This document shows, one piece after another, positions 17,768 to 25,692 of a stretch of DNA of 32,776 bases. Below the pieces are notes generated by a model. That model was given only the letters and a program-made list of their open reading frames with translations. It searched no databases and was not told where the DNA came from. Where the stretch lies: the NCBI GenBank assembly GCA_937858715.1, contig CALLZY010000060.1, positions 1-32,776 of the forward strand. The letters run 5' to 3'. This DNA is from an uncultured Chitinophagaceae bacterium. GTDB lineage: Bacteria > Bacteroidota > Bacteroidia > Chitinophagales > Chitinophagaceae. Position 1 is the stretch's first letter; every line of letters begins with the position of its first letter. Made by a program: the position numbers and the translations under genes.

Positions 17768-17809
17768 TTAATGAAAAGCCGCTTCAGACATGAAGCGGCT
17801 TTTCATTAA
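17768..17809. terminator. Strong bidirectional terminator
   Basis: A perfect 19-bp stem (left arm 17768-17786, right arm 17791-17809, core AAAAGCCGCTTCA/TGAAGCGGCTTTT) closes a 4-base GACA loop. The arms have A and T tracts at the outer ends, so it can work on both strands. It separates the plus-strand sugar locus from the minus-strand PKD protein gene, whose stop is 16 bases away. Confidence 0.93.
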
Positions 17810-17824
17810 TAATATTCTGTCCTT

Positions 17825-20155
17825 TTATTGCTTTATGAATACAGCACTGGCGAGCTGATTTGATGACTGCACTACCAGCGAATACATTCCGGGTAAAAGA
17901 TTACCCAGGTTAAAATCCCAGACATTTGTGCCTAATACTGCATTTTTTGTAAAGGTTAAAACAGCAATCCCTGTATTATTAAACACTTTAATTGTAACTG
18001 GTTCTGTAAACGCTGAGAGGAATTGCACATGCAGTGTGCTGATAACCGGGTTAGGCGATAAGGTTAGTATGGCCTGGTTGTTTCCCGGCACCATAATTTG
18101 TTTACAGATCTTTGTTTCGCACCCAAGTCTTGTTCTGATAAGCAGGCATACATTATAATTGCCTCCTTGTGTAAAACTGTGTGTAACTTCTCTTCCAACG
18201 GCCGAAGTGCCATCGCCAAAAGTCCAGTTAAAATACAGGGGTTCATCATTGGGTGAGTGAATACTTGTTCCTCTGAACAGGAATGTTCTTGGTGCAGCTA
18301 AAGAATCAGTCATAAAACCTCCGCAATGATTTGTTAGCGGCCGTATGATTATCTGCTGGCACTTGTAAGTAATACAACCATTTTGGAATATAACTTTAAC
18401 ACAAACATTATAAGTACCCGGGCCGGGATACCTGTGGGTCATATTGTAAACAGTTTGTGGCGGTTGAGTTGCTGACATTATTACACAGGTGTCTGTTCCG
18501 TCACCAAAGTTCCAGCAGATGCGTACTGGTTGTGATGGTGGATTTGATACTGGGGTTGCCTGAAAATGCCTTTCCAATGACGATATGGATGGCGAAATTT
18601 CAAACAATCCAACAGAGCAGGCAGGGGGAGGTGGAGGAGGTAATACAATTGGCCTGCATTTGTCTGATATACATCCGCCGTCGTATAGAATTTTCACACA
18701 CACATTATACTGGCCAGGCTGGTTATAGTGATGTATTACGTTATATAATCCATTATAAGATGCGGGATAGTTAATACAGGTATCTGTTCCATCGCCGAAA
18801 TACCAGCAGACTTTTATTGGTTTTTTATTGTTGCTATGCCATGGCAGAGCTTTAAGTGATACTGTTAAAGGCGTATTGGAAGTAGAGGGAATCGTTTCGT
18901 AGTCAGCCCTGCAACTGTCAATTGGCCCAATTTGTGTTTGTCGGCATAGGTTGGCTTCGCAACCACCATAGTAGCGAATTTTCACACACACAGAATAACT
19001 GCCCGGTTGCAAATAATTATGCGAAACGTAATATAGTCCGGTATAGTTTTCAGCATAATTAATACATGTGTCTCTGCCATCGCCAAACAACCAGCATACT
19101 TGTGATGGTTTTCTGTTTTGGCTGTTTTGGGGTATTGCTTTGAAAATGGCAGATAAAGGATTACCGCTGGTTGATGCCAGTTTTTCGAAATTTGCACTGC
19201 AGGATGTGACAGGCCCTGCCTGAATCAGCTTACACCTTGTTGAAAAACACCCGCCGGTATAATAGATTTTTACGCATACTTCATAATTACCTGGCTGCTG
19301 GTATGTATGTACTATATTGTATTGTCCGGTATAATTATTTTGGTAGCTGATACAAGTATTTGTTCCATCGCCAAAAGTCCAGCAAATTGTTTGTGGTTTC
19401 TTGTTGGCACTATGCCAGGGCAAAGCCTTAAAAGCAATTTGTAACGGAGAACCAGTGCCAGGCAACTGAATTCTTTCAAAATCAGCTTTACAACTATCAA
19501 CAGGGGGTGGTGGTGGTGTAAGTAAAACAACCTGTTTACATTTTTCGGCAATACATCCGTCCTGGTACTTTATGCGTACACAAACATTATAAGGCCCCTG
19601 CTGGTAATAATTGTGAGTTACGGCCAGGAGATTGGCAGGTGGGGTTGTTGCCGTGATATTAATACAAGTGTCTGTTCCATCACCAAAATTCCAGCAAACC
19701 TGGGTTACTGGTTTTTGCGTACTATGCGATGGAATAGCCCAGAACTTCACTAAGTGCCTCAGTGGCGAAGAATTTGTTAATAGTGAGTCCCGATATTCGA
19801 AATTGGCACCACATTGTGACTCTAAAATCACTGTTTTGCACACTTCTGATGATAATACCGAATCGTTGGTGTTAGAGAAATACCTGAAAATTTTGAGGCA
19901 TACATTATACACTCCTGTTTGCTGGTAATGGTGCTGTGTACCTGCCAAAGGAGGGGTTTGTGTAAATGTGCCATCACCAAAAAGCCAATAGGCTTTGCGG
20001 ATTCCTGGTTCTGTGCCGATTACCGAGTTATTGGTAAAGGCCACTTCGTTTGTGACATTATTTACTGCAAATGTGAAGTAAGCAATATCAGGGGTTGCTT
20101 TGATTGCTGTAAGAGCAAAAAACAAACCTGCAACTAAGGAGTATAATTTTTTCAT
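17825..20155 (-). CDS. Secreted multi-PKD, cysteine-rich protein with T9SS sorting domain
   Basis: About 776 residues from the start at 20155, which gives a clean signal peptide (MKKLYSLVAGLFFALTAIKA); the frame is open further upstream but that extension lacks signal character. Seven PKD-type domains are marked by FGDG motifs. The five central ones share a cysteine-rich consensus: CWxFGDGxxTC, then VCVKI, then a GGC/DGC...C pair, repeating about every 110-120 residues. This suggests several disulfides per domain. The C-terminus (LTLSPNPVISTLHVQF ... LLPGMYSLVVQSSNQ) is a T9SS type A sorting domain, so the protein should be exported and attached to the cell surface. No enzyme domain is visible, and a structural, adhesion or glycan-binding role is possible. 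Confidence 0.88.
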   Translation of the reverse strand: MKKLYSLVAGLFFALTAIKATPDIAYFTFAVNNVTNEVAFTNNSVIGTEPGIRKAYWLFGDGTFTQTPPLAGTQHHYQQTGVYNVCLKIFRYFSNTNDSVLSSEVCKTVILESQCGANFEYRDSLLTNSSPLRHLVKFWAIPSHSTQKPVTQVCWNFGDGTDTCINITATTPPANLLAVTHNYYQQGPYNVCVRIKYQDGCIAEKCKQVVLLTPPPPPVDSCKADFERIQLPGTGSPLQIAFKALPWHSANKKPQTICWTFGDGTNTCISYQNNYTGQYNIVHTYQQPGNYEVCVKIYYTGGCFSTRCKLIQAGPVTSCSANFEKLASTSGNPLSAIFKAIPQNSQNRKPSQVCWLFGDGRDTCINYAENYTGLYYVSHNYLQPGSYSVCVKIRYYGGCEANLCRQTQIGPIDSCRADYETIPSTSNTPLTVSLKALPWHSNNKKPIKVCWYFGDGTDTCINYPASYNGLYNVIHHYNQPGQYNVCVKILYDGGCISDKCRPIVLPPPPPPACSVGLFEISPSISSLERHFQATPVSNPPSQPVRICWNFGDGTDTCVIMSATQPPQTVYNMTHRYPGPGTYNVCVKVIFQNGCITYKCQQIIIRPLTNHCGGFMTDSLAAPRTFLFRGTSIHSPNDEPLYFNWTFGDGTSAVGREVTHSFTQGGNYNVCLLIRTRLGCETKICKQIMVPGNNQAILTLSPNPVISTLHVQFLSAFTEPVTIKVFNNTGIAVLTFTKNAVLGTNVWDFNLGNLLPGMYSLVVQSSNQLASAVFIKQ

Positions 20156-20185
20156 AAAGGCAATTTTTGGGAGATACAAAAAAGA

Positions 20186-20209
20186 AACCATACTGGCATA
20201 GTAATGGTT
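20186..20209 (-). other. Inverted repeat in the 5' region of the PKD-protein gene
   Basis: AACCAT (20186-20191) and ATGGTT (20204-20209), with inner arms ACT (20192-20194) and AGT (20200-20202), form a hairpin of about 9 bp with one bulge. It lies 30 bases upstream of the start on the minus strand and could be an operator or a leader hairpin. Confidence 0.4.
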
Positions 20210-20277
20210 CCAACGCCTTTGTGACTAAAGTTACCCGGCTGCGTTTAACAGAGAGTTAACTTTTTTTAATAGGAAAA

Positions 20278-20880
20278 CTACGATACTATCTTCTGGTGGT
20301 CAATAATGAACTGTATCAACTCTTCAATCGGTACATCAATTCTTGAAACAGCATCATTTATGTCTTCACGGCTTACCTGTGCTGCAAAAGATGGTGTTTT
20401 TAGTCTTTTCAGTACACTTTTTACTTCCAATCCTTCATACATGGTTGGCCTTATTAATGCTGCGGCATGTATGAACCCTGATAATTCGTCAATGGCGTAA
20501 ATCATCTTATCCATTTTGCTTTCCGGTTCCACGCCAAAAACTGATGGCCCGTGTGATGCAATACAGTGAATCACATCTGGGTCAATATTTCTTCTTTCCA
20601 GTTCTTCGATAATAATCCGGCAGTGGTCATCGGGATATTTTTCCCAGTCGGCATCATGCAGTAACCCTGCCTGCTCCCATTTTCTGGCAGTAAGTTCATC
20701 AGCACCTTCCTTTTCTATTGACCAGGCTTTCATGTTGGCTGCCACTTGTTTCATGTGCAGGCGGAGCCGTTCATTAGGAACCCAGTCCAGTAATAAACCG
20801 TTTGCTTCTTCGTACGAAAGCAGGTTGCCGGTATTGATTGTATCGCCAAATACAATGCGGCCAAGATTACGGGATGACAT
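20278..20880 (-). CDS. HD-domain metal-dependent hydrolase
   Basis: A 200-residue protein with the HD superfamily ligand pattern: His42 in RLHMKQ, the His-Asp pair at residues 75-76 in GLLHDADWEKYP, a later histidine in CIASHGPSVFG, and an aspartate in YAIDELSGF. Members hydrolyse nucleotides or other phosphoesters using one or two metal ions. This small single-domain type is common as an uncharacterised cytoplasmic HD hydrolase, and no second domain is present to suggest a signalling nucleotide. It lies about 120 bases upstream of the PKD gene on the same strand and is divergent from the OB-fold-like gene at 20950. The substrate is unknown. Confidence 0.8.
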   Translation of the reverse strand: MSSRNLGRIVFGDTINTGNLLSYEEANGLLLDWVPNERLRLHMKQVAANMKAWSIEKEGADELTARKWEQAGLLHDADWEKYPDDHCRIIIEELERRNIDPDVIHCIASHGPSVFGVEPESKMDKMIYAIDELSGFIHAAALIRPTMYEGLEVKSVLKRLKTPSFAAQVSREDINDAVSRIDVPIEELIQFIIDHQKIVS

Positions 20881-20949
20881 TTTGTTATTGATATTTAAAT
20901 TTTCCGGCAGTATTACTTAGCTAACTTTACCGGGCAGAAATGATTAATT

Positions 20950-21654
20950 ATGGAAGAAAAGATACTAAAGGGAACTATTTCATTTGTCAATTTCGAAAAA
21001 AAATTTGCAACTATTGAGTACGAAGCAGGGACAAAAAAGAAATCTGTCACTTTTAAAACCAATCCAGAAGCAACGGGCAAGAAGGCTCAGTTTTTCCGGC
21101 CGGGAGATACGGTGAGTTTTCAGTTAAAACTGACAGACAGGGGCGATAAACAGACTGCTTATAATGTTAAGTTTCTACACAACACACAGATAAGCCTGCT
21201 GGTACAGAAAGCGGCCATCGAAAACCGCTTTTCTGGCTATTTAAAAAAGGTGGACGATAAGTATTATGTAAAGGAATGGAACAGCTATATTTTTTTTCCG
21301 ATACAGCTATCACCATGGGAGGTGCCGCCTGTTGAAACAGCCGAAAATGAGGCCATTACTTTCAGGTTCATCAATCCGGAGAAGCCAAACAGCCTGGTGG
21401 CAGAACTTTTTTCTCATAACTATCTACCTGAATATAAAAAAGCTGTCCAGCATTATAAGAATGAGATTGCCATTGATACAGTGGTAAGCCGGGTTTTGCC
21501 ACATGGCATATACCTGAATTTATTTGGTGAGCAAATGCAGGCCAAGCTTCCCTATGATGCCGCAAAAGACAGCAATGTTAAACCTGGGGATATCATACCT
21601 GTTCTTATTACGCATTTAACAAATACAAGAGTTGTGGTGAAGCGGTGTTCCTGA
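20950..21654 (+). CDS. Putative nucleic-acid-binding protein with cold-shock/S1-like ends
   Basis: A 234-residue protein without signal peptide or membrane segment. The first 75 residues resemble a cold-shock-type OB fold (GTISFVNFEKKFATIEY, then RPGDTVSFQLKLTDRGDKQTAYNV). The last 65 (DTVVSRVLPHGIYLNLFG ... AKLPYD ... VKPGDIIPVLITHL) resemble an S1-type RNA-binding domain. The middle part is not recognised. A role in RNA binding or translation would fit its place upstream of the ribosomal block. It is divergent from the HD hydrolase gene across 69 bases. No exact family name is claimed. Confidence 0.6.
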   Translation: MEEKILKGTISFVNFEKKFATIEYEAGTKKKSVTFKTNPEATGKKAQFFRPGDTVSFQLKLTDRGDKQTAYNVKFLHNTQISLLVQKAAIENRFSGYLKKVDDKYYVKEWNSYIFFPIQLSPWEVPPVETAENEAITFRFINPEKPNSLVAELFSHNYLPEYKKAVQHYKNEIAIDTVVSRVLPHGIYLNLFGEQMQAKLPYDAAKDSNVKPGDIIPVLITHLTNTRVVVKRCS

Positions 21655-21853
21655 TATATGGTAATAATTGGTGACATTATTCAGTTCTCTAATTAAGGAA
21701 TTGACGGCCTTTAAGAGGATTTTTTATACGCAAATTCACCGTTGGATCTCATCAAATTTTTGAATAGTCAAAAAATTTATTGTAAATCAATTATTTATAA
21801 GGGTGCTTGTAAAATTACATCTCCGTTTCTTAGGTTAGAAAGTTGCTCAGCCT

Positions 21854-21861
21854 TACCTTTG
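21854..21861 (+). promoter_or_regulatory. Bacteroidota-type -7 element before rplM
   Basis: TACCTTTG matches the Bacteroidota primary sigma consensus TAnnTTTG exactly. The upstream -33 region holds TTAG near 21835 instead of a clear TTTG. Transcription would begin near 21868, leaving a leader of about 70 bases before rplM. Confidence 0.65.
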
Positions 21862-21863
21862 CG

Positions 21864-21925
21864 CTCCCTTAAGGAATCCTTTGGGGTAAATTTCTAAACA
21901 GGCTATTCGGGATAGCGGAGGCCGA
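21864..21925 (+). promoter_or_regulatory. Structured 5' leader of the rplM operon
   Basis: Between the -7 element and rplM there are two local hairpins. The first is CCC...AAGGA-A-TCCTT...GGG at about 21866-21886. The second is GCTAT-TCGGG-ATAGC at 21902-21916, enclosed by a possible GGC/GCC clamp (21901-21903 and 21921-21923). Autoregulatory leaders for ribosomal protein operons, including uL13, are known in several phyla. Whether this belongs to a described class could be tested with an Rfam covariance search. Confidence 0.45.
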
Positions 21926-21939
21926 TAAAACAAATCAAA

Positions 21940-22383
21940 ATGAGCAAACTACATTTCACTACCAAACATGCGAACGAGGCTACCGTTAAGCGCAACTGGT
22001 ACGTTGTGGACGGTACTAATCAAACCGTAGGTCGTATGTGTGCCAAAATTGCTGCGGTACTCCGTGGTAAAAACAAGGCATGCTACACCCCCCACGTTGA
22101 CACAGGCGATTACATCATTGTTATCAATGCTGAAAAAACAGTACTTACTGGTAACAAAATGGACCAAAAAATTTATGACCACTTTACCGGTTATCCTGGT
22201 GGCCGTAAAGAAGAAACTGCTTCCGATTTACAGAAGCGTCGTCCTGAAGTTATTATTGAAAGGGCTGTAAAAGGAATGCTTCCTAAAAACCGCCTTGGCC
22301 GCAAGATGTACAAAAAATTATTTGTGTACGTAGGTGCTGAGCATCCGCATAAAGCACAACAACCAAAAGAACTTAAATTCTAA
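21940..22383 (+). CDS. rplM: 50S ribosomal protein L13 (uL13)
   Basis: A 147-residue protein with uL13 features: [21 protein letters not shown] near the start, [26 protein letters not shown], then [12 protein letters not shown] and the conserved [29 protein letters not shown] near the end. It binds 23S rRNA early in large-subunit assembly. It leads the rplM-rpsI-rpsB-tsf-pyrH block and has its own promoter word and structured leader. The start ATG at 21940 gives the normal N-terminus. Confidence 0.97.
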   Translation: MSKLHFTTKHANEATVKRNWYVVDGTNQTVGRMCAKIAAVLRGKNKACYTPHVDTGDYIIVINAEKTVLTGNKMDQKIYDHFTGYPGGRKEETASDLQKRRPEVIIERAVKGMLPKNRLGRKMYKKLFVYVGAEHPHKAQQPKELKF

Positions 22384-22390
22384 ACCCCCA

Positions 22391-22409
22391 TCTCCTCCAA
22401 TAGAGGAGA
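22391..22409 (+). other. Hairpin in the rplM-rpsI spacer
   Basis: A perfect 7-bp stem, TCTCCTC (22391-22397) and GAGGAGA (22403-22409), with a CAATA loop. No T tract follows, so it is unlikely to be a terminator. It lies 15 bases upstream of the rpsI start and could act as an RNA processing or translation-control element. Its right arm is also purine-rich and ribosome-binding-site-like. Confidence 0.6.
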
Positions 22410-22424
22410 GTAAAAAAATAATAA

Positions 22425-22814
22425 ATGGAAAAGCAAAAAAACGGAGTTGGTCGTCGTAAAGAAGCTGTTACCAGGGTGTTTATCGCCAAAGGTGAAGGCA
22501 GCATTACCATAAACGACAAAGACTATAAAGTATATTTTCCGCTGGTGTATCTGCAAAACCAGGTGGAGCGTCCGCTGAAAACAATTGACGCTGCAGGAAA
22601 ATTTGATGTGAAGATTAACGCTGCCGGCGGCGGACTGAAAGGTCAGGCCGAGGCTGCTATGCTCGGTATCAGCCGTGTACTGGTTGAAATCAATCCTGAG
22701 TTTCGTCCTGCTTTAAAAGCTGCTGGATTGCTGAAAAGGGATCCGAGATCAGTTGAACGTAAGAAGTTTGGTCATAAGAAAGCAAGAAGAAGCTACCAGT
22801 TCTCTAAACGTTAA
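22425..22814 (+). CDS. rpsI: 30S ribosomal protein S9 (uS9)
   Basis: A 129-residue protein with clear uS9 signatures: GVGRRKEAVTRVFI at the start, INDKDYKVYFP, VKINAAGGGLKGQAEAAMLGISR, and the basic C-terminal tail (RDPRSVERKKFGHKKARR, QFSKR) that reaches the tRNA near the ribosomal P site. It follows rplM after 41 bases, the conserved bacterial pairing, and is co-transcribed with it. Confidence 0.97.
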   Translation: MEKQKNGVGRRKEAVTRVFIAKGEGSITINDKDYKVYFPLVYLQNQVERPLKTIDAAGKFDVKINAAGGGLKGQAEAAMLGISRVLVEINPEFRPALKAAGLLKRDPRSVERKKFGHKKARRSYQFSKR

Positions 22815-22853
22815 TCGAAGCAAACCATTTTTAAAAACGATCATTTATATACA

Positions 22854-23732
22854 ATGGAAAATAATACATCCTTACAACAGCAACTTCTTGAAGCAGGTGT
22901 TCACTTTGGTCACCTCAAAAAGAAGTGGAACCCCAAGATGTTACCTTACATCTTTGCTGAAAAGAAAGGCATTCACATCATTGACCTGAACAAAACAGTA
23001 GAGTGTCTGCAGGAAACTGCTGCTGCTCTGAAACAAATAGCCCGCAGCGGTAAAAAGATTTTGTTTGTAGGTACCAAGAAGCAGGCAAAAGATATTGTTA
23101 ACGAAAGTGCGAAGAAAGTAAACATGCCGTTTGTTACCGAAAGGTGGCTGGGTGGTATGCTTACCAACTTTAACACTGTTCGTAAGAGTGTAAAGAAAAT
23201 GCAGAGTATTGAAAAAATGCTCAGCGACGGTTCTTTCGACAGCATTACCAAGAAGGAGCGTCTTACCCTCAGCCGTGATAAAGACAAAATGGAGAAAGTA
23301 TTAGGTGGTATTGCCCAGTTGGGCCGTATTCCCGCTGCTTTGTTCATTGTTGATATCGGGCATGAGCACATCGCACTTGCTGAAGCAAAACGCCTGGGCA
23401 TTGCCACCTTTGGTGTTGTTGATACCAACTGCGATCCTAACAAAGTTGACTTTGCAATTCCCGCAAACGACGATGCTACAAAATCTATCGCTATCATCGT
23501 AAACTATATCACTGCTGCAATCGCTGAAGGTCTTGCCGAAAGACAAGCTGCGAAAGATGAAGAAGTGGATGAAATGACAGATGATGAAAAAGAAAGGAAA
23601 GCAGCAAAACTGCTTGCCGAAGCTGAAGCAGAAGGTGGTCGTGGCGGCAGGGGCCGTGGCGGTGCAGGCGGCGGACAAAGACGCCGTACACCAGCAGGCG
23701 GTGGCCGTGGACCTGGCGGTGGAAGGAGATAA
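22854..23732 (+). CDS. rpsB: 30S ribosomal protein S2 (uS2) with RGG-rich tail
   Basis: A 292-residue protein. The uS2 core covers about residues 1-230 (LLEAGVHFGHLKKKWNPKM, IHIIDLNKTVECL, FVGTKKQAKDIV, ERWLGGMLTNFNTVRKSV, NKVDFAIPANDDA). It is extended by about 60 residues: an acidic stretch (DEEVDEMTDDEKE) and then a glycine/arginine-rich end with repeated RGG/RGRGG. E. coli S2 is about 241 residues and lacks this tail. Such tails usually bind RNA non-specifically and are disordered. rpsB follows rpsI after 39 bases and precedes tsf, the usual gene order. Confidence 0.96.
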   Translation: MENNTSLQQQLLEAGVHFGHLKKKWNPKMLPYIFAEKKGIHIIDLNKTVECLQETAAALKQIARSGKKILFVGTKKQAKDIVNESAKKVNMPFVTERWLGGMLTNFNTVRKSVKKMQSIEKMLSDGSFDSITKKERLTLSRDKDKMEKVLGGIAQLGRIPAALFIVDIGHEHIALAEAKRLGIATFGVVDTNCDPNKVDFAIPANDDATKSIAIIVNYITAAIAEGLAERQAAKDEEVDEMTDDEKERKAAKLLAEAEAEGGRGGRGRGGAGGGQRRRTPAGGGRGPGGGRR

Positions 23733-23744
23733 TCCGGAAGCAGG

Positions 23745-23848
23745 AAGTCTGATGTCTGAAGACAGATTTCCAGAGAAGAATTTGTGTTTCATAATCAAGT
23801 TGTCAGGGTTGAGAATATTCCTACTTCAGATCTCAGACCGCTGACATC
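23745..23848 (+). repeat. Imperfect repeat cluster in the rpsB-tsf spacer
   Basis: The 128-base spacer holds related short words: GTCTGATGTCTGAAGACAG near 23747-23765, and CTTCAGATCTCAGACCGCTGACATC at 23824-23848 in pieces. GATGTCTGAAG (23751-23761) is complementary to CTTCAGA (23824-23830) plus GACATC (23843-23848) with a 12-base interruption. It looks like a decayed inverted repeat element; the origin is unknown. Confidence 0.45.
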
Positions 23849-23860
23849 AAATTTCAAACT

Positions 23861-24697
23861 ATGAGTACTGTAACTATAAGTGCACAAGATATTAATAAGC
23901 TTCGCCAGGCAACTGGTGCCGGCATGATGGATTGCCGCAAAGCTTTAACTGAAACAAACGGCGATTTTGAAGCGGCTATTGACTGGTTGCGTAAGCAAGG
24001 TCAAAAAGTGGCTGCAAAAAGAGGCGACCGTGAAGCAAAAGAAGGTGTGGTGATTGCAAAAACAACAGCCGACAACAAAGCCGGTATCGTTGTTTGTGTA
24101 AGTTGCGAAACTGACTTCGTTTCTAAAAATACTGATTTTGTTGCTTTCGGTCAGTCTATTGCTGATGCAGCAATTGCTAATAACGTTGCTACGCTGGAGC
24201 AACTGATGGAAGTTAAAATCGGTGATCTTTCAGTAAAAGAACTGGTGGACGAAAAACTGGCAACCATCGGAGAAAAAATTGGTATCACAAAGTTCGAAAG
24301 GGTTGATGCTCCTTTTGTGGCATCATACATCCACGGTGCATACAGAATTGGTGTATTGGTTGGAATAGATAAAGAAGCTGAAACTGCAGGAAAAGATGTG
24401 GCCATGCAAATCGCTGCGTTAAACCCCGTAGCTGTTGATGCGGCATCTGTTCCTGCCGATGTTATTGCCCGTGAAAAAGACATCATCATGGAAGTAATGA
24501 AGCAAGACCCGAAAATGGCAGGTAAACCTGATGAAATGCTGGCTAAGATTGCTGAAGGTAAAATGGGTGCTTTCTTTAAAGAGCAAACACTTACTGCACA
24601 GGCTTTCGTAAAAGATGGCAGCAAAACCGTTGAGCAATACCTGAAAGAAAGCGGCGATGTAAAAGTGCTTGGGTTTAAGAGGGTGGCTTTAGGCTAA
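23861..24697 (+). CDS. tsf: Elongation factor Ts
   Basis: A 278-residue protein with the EF-Ts N-terminal module (INKLRQATGAGMMDCRKALTETNGDFEAAIDWLRKQG) followed by AAKRGDREAKEG and the conserved CVSCETDFVSKNTDF motif used to contact EF-Tu. The central coiled domain follows, with the C-terminal motif FFKEQTLTAQAFVKD. It catalyses GDP release from EF-Tu. It lies 128 bases after rpsB and 147 bases before the preferred pyrH start, in the standard rpsB-tsf-pyrH order. Confidence 0.97.
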   Translation: MSTVTISAQDINKLRQATGAGMMDCRKALTETNGDFEAAIDWLRKQGQKVAAKRGDREAKEGVVIAKTTADNKAGIVVCVSCETDFVSKNTDFVAFGQSIADAAIANNVATLEQLMEVKIGDLSVKELVDEKLATIGEKIGITKFERVDAPFVASYIHGAYRIGVLVGIDKEAETAGKDVAMQIAALNPVAVDAASVPADVIAREKDIIMEVMKQDPKMAGKPDEMLAKIAEGKMGAFFKEQTLTAQAFVKDGSKTVEQYLKESGDVKVLGFKRVALG

Positions 24698-24712
24698 TTT
24701 TATTAAGCGATT

Positions 24713-24754
24713 ATATTATTAAGCGTTCTGGTTTTCCGGAACGCTTAATAATAT
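24713..24754 (+). other. Long hairpin between tsf and pyrH
   Basis: A 19-bp stem with one G-T pair: left arm 24713-24731 and right arm 24736-24754, core AAGCGTTCTGG/CCGGAACGCTT, closed by a TTTT loop. A second copy of the left-arm word TATTAAGCG starts about 18 bases upstream, so the right arm could pair with either copy. No T tract follows on either strand, so a classical terminator is doubtful. An attenuator, RNase site or partial terminator between tsf and pyrH is possible. Confidence 0.7.
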
Positions 24755-24844
24755 CATCATGCCTAAGTCAAGAACAAACCGGTGATTAAATCCCATCGGC
24801 AGCTTTATTCAAAACTCTTATCTTCGTGGCGAAACCTCCACACT

Positions 24845-25558
24845 ATGTTACCAAAATACAAACGCATCCTCCTCAAACTTTCCGGTGAAGCACTAATGGG
24901 CGACAAATCTTTCGGTTTTGATACCGATGTTATTGCCCAGTATGCACAGGATATAAAGGCGATAATAGATATGGGAGTGCAGGTGGCCATTGTAATTGGC
25001 GGTGGAAATATTTACAGAGGATTAAATGAAGCCGATACCGGGATAGAAAGGGCACATGGAGATTATATGGGAATGCTAGCCACAGTAATTAACGGCATGG
25101 CAGTGCAAGCTGGATTGGAAAGGGTAGGTATTTACACAAGGCTGCAAAGCGCCATAAAAATGGAACAAATAGCAGAGCCATATATACGCCGCAGGGCAAT
25201 ACGTCACCTCGAAAAAGGAAGAGTAGTAATATTCGGTGCCGGCACAGGTAATCCCTATTTTACAACAGATACTGCTGGTTCTTTACGGGCAATTGAAATA
25301 AATGCCGATGTTATCTTAAAAGGCACAAGGGTGGATGGTATTTATGATTCAGACCCGGAAAAAAATCCGGGTGCTACCAAATTCAACGTAATCACATTCC
25401 AGGAATGTCTTACTAATAACCTAAGGGTTATGGATATGACAGCCTTTACACTTTGCCAGGAAAATAATCTTCCGATAATTGTTTTTAATATGAACAAGGA
25501 GGGAAACCTGCGCCGTGTTGTCACAGGTGAAAAGGTAGGGACCCTGGTAAAGGGATAA
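24845..25558 (+). CDS. pyrH: UMP kinase
   Basis: A 237-residue protein from the ATG at 24845 ([19 protein letters not shown]), the normal UMP kinase length. An in-frame GTG at 24782 would add 21 residues with no family match, so it is rejected. Motifs include [10 protein letters not shown] (phosphate-binding loop), [13 protein letters not shown], and [17 protein letters not shown], the UMP/ATP-site signature of bacterial PyrH. It makes UDP from UMP in the cytoplasm and in other bacteria is regulated by UTP and GTP. TATCTTCG at 24819-24826 differs by one base from the TAnnTTTG -7 consensus and might give pyrH a separate promoter after the tsf hairpin. Confidence 0.96.
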   Translation: MLPKYKRILLKLSGEALMGDKSFGFDTDVIAQYAQDIKAIIDMGVQVAIVIGGGNIYRGLNEADTGIERAHGDYMGMLATVINGMAVQAGLERVGIYTRLQSAIKMEQIAEPYIRRRAIRHLEKGRVVIFGAGTGNPYFTTDTAGSLRAIEINADVILKGTRVDGIYDSDPEKNPGATKFNVITFQECLTNNLRVMDMTAFTLCQENNLPIIVFNMNKEGNLRRVVTGEKVGTLVKG

Positions 25559-25692
25559 ATACCAAGTATATTTACTACTATTTTTATTACAGCAACTACT
25601 ATCTTGCAGGCTGTACCCAAAGCACACCTGTGAAAAACTATTAATAGCTATTTACCCGATTTCTAATAGTTTCCTTACTCGATGTACTGTTT

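Noticed and set aside
22973-23497. Minus-strand open frame of 174 codons antisense to rpsB
   Set aside because: The plus-strand S2 protein is unmistakable and this frame is its shadow.
24713-24754. Hairpin as a normal rho-independent terminator
   Set aside because: No T tract follows on either strand; kept as an unexplained structure instead.
24782-24844. Longer pyrH from the GTG at 24782
   Set aside because: The extra 21 residues match nothing in UMP kinases and the ATG at 24845 gives the family-standard N-terminus.
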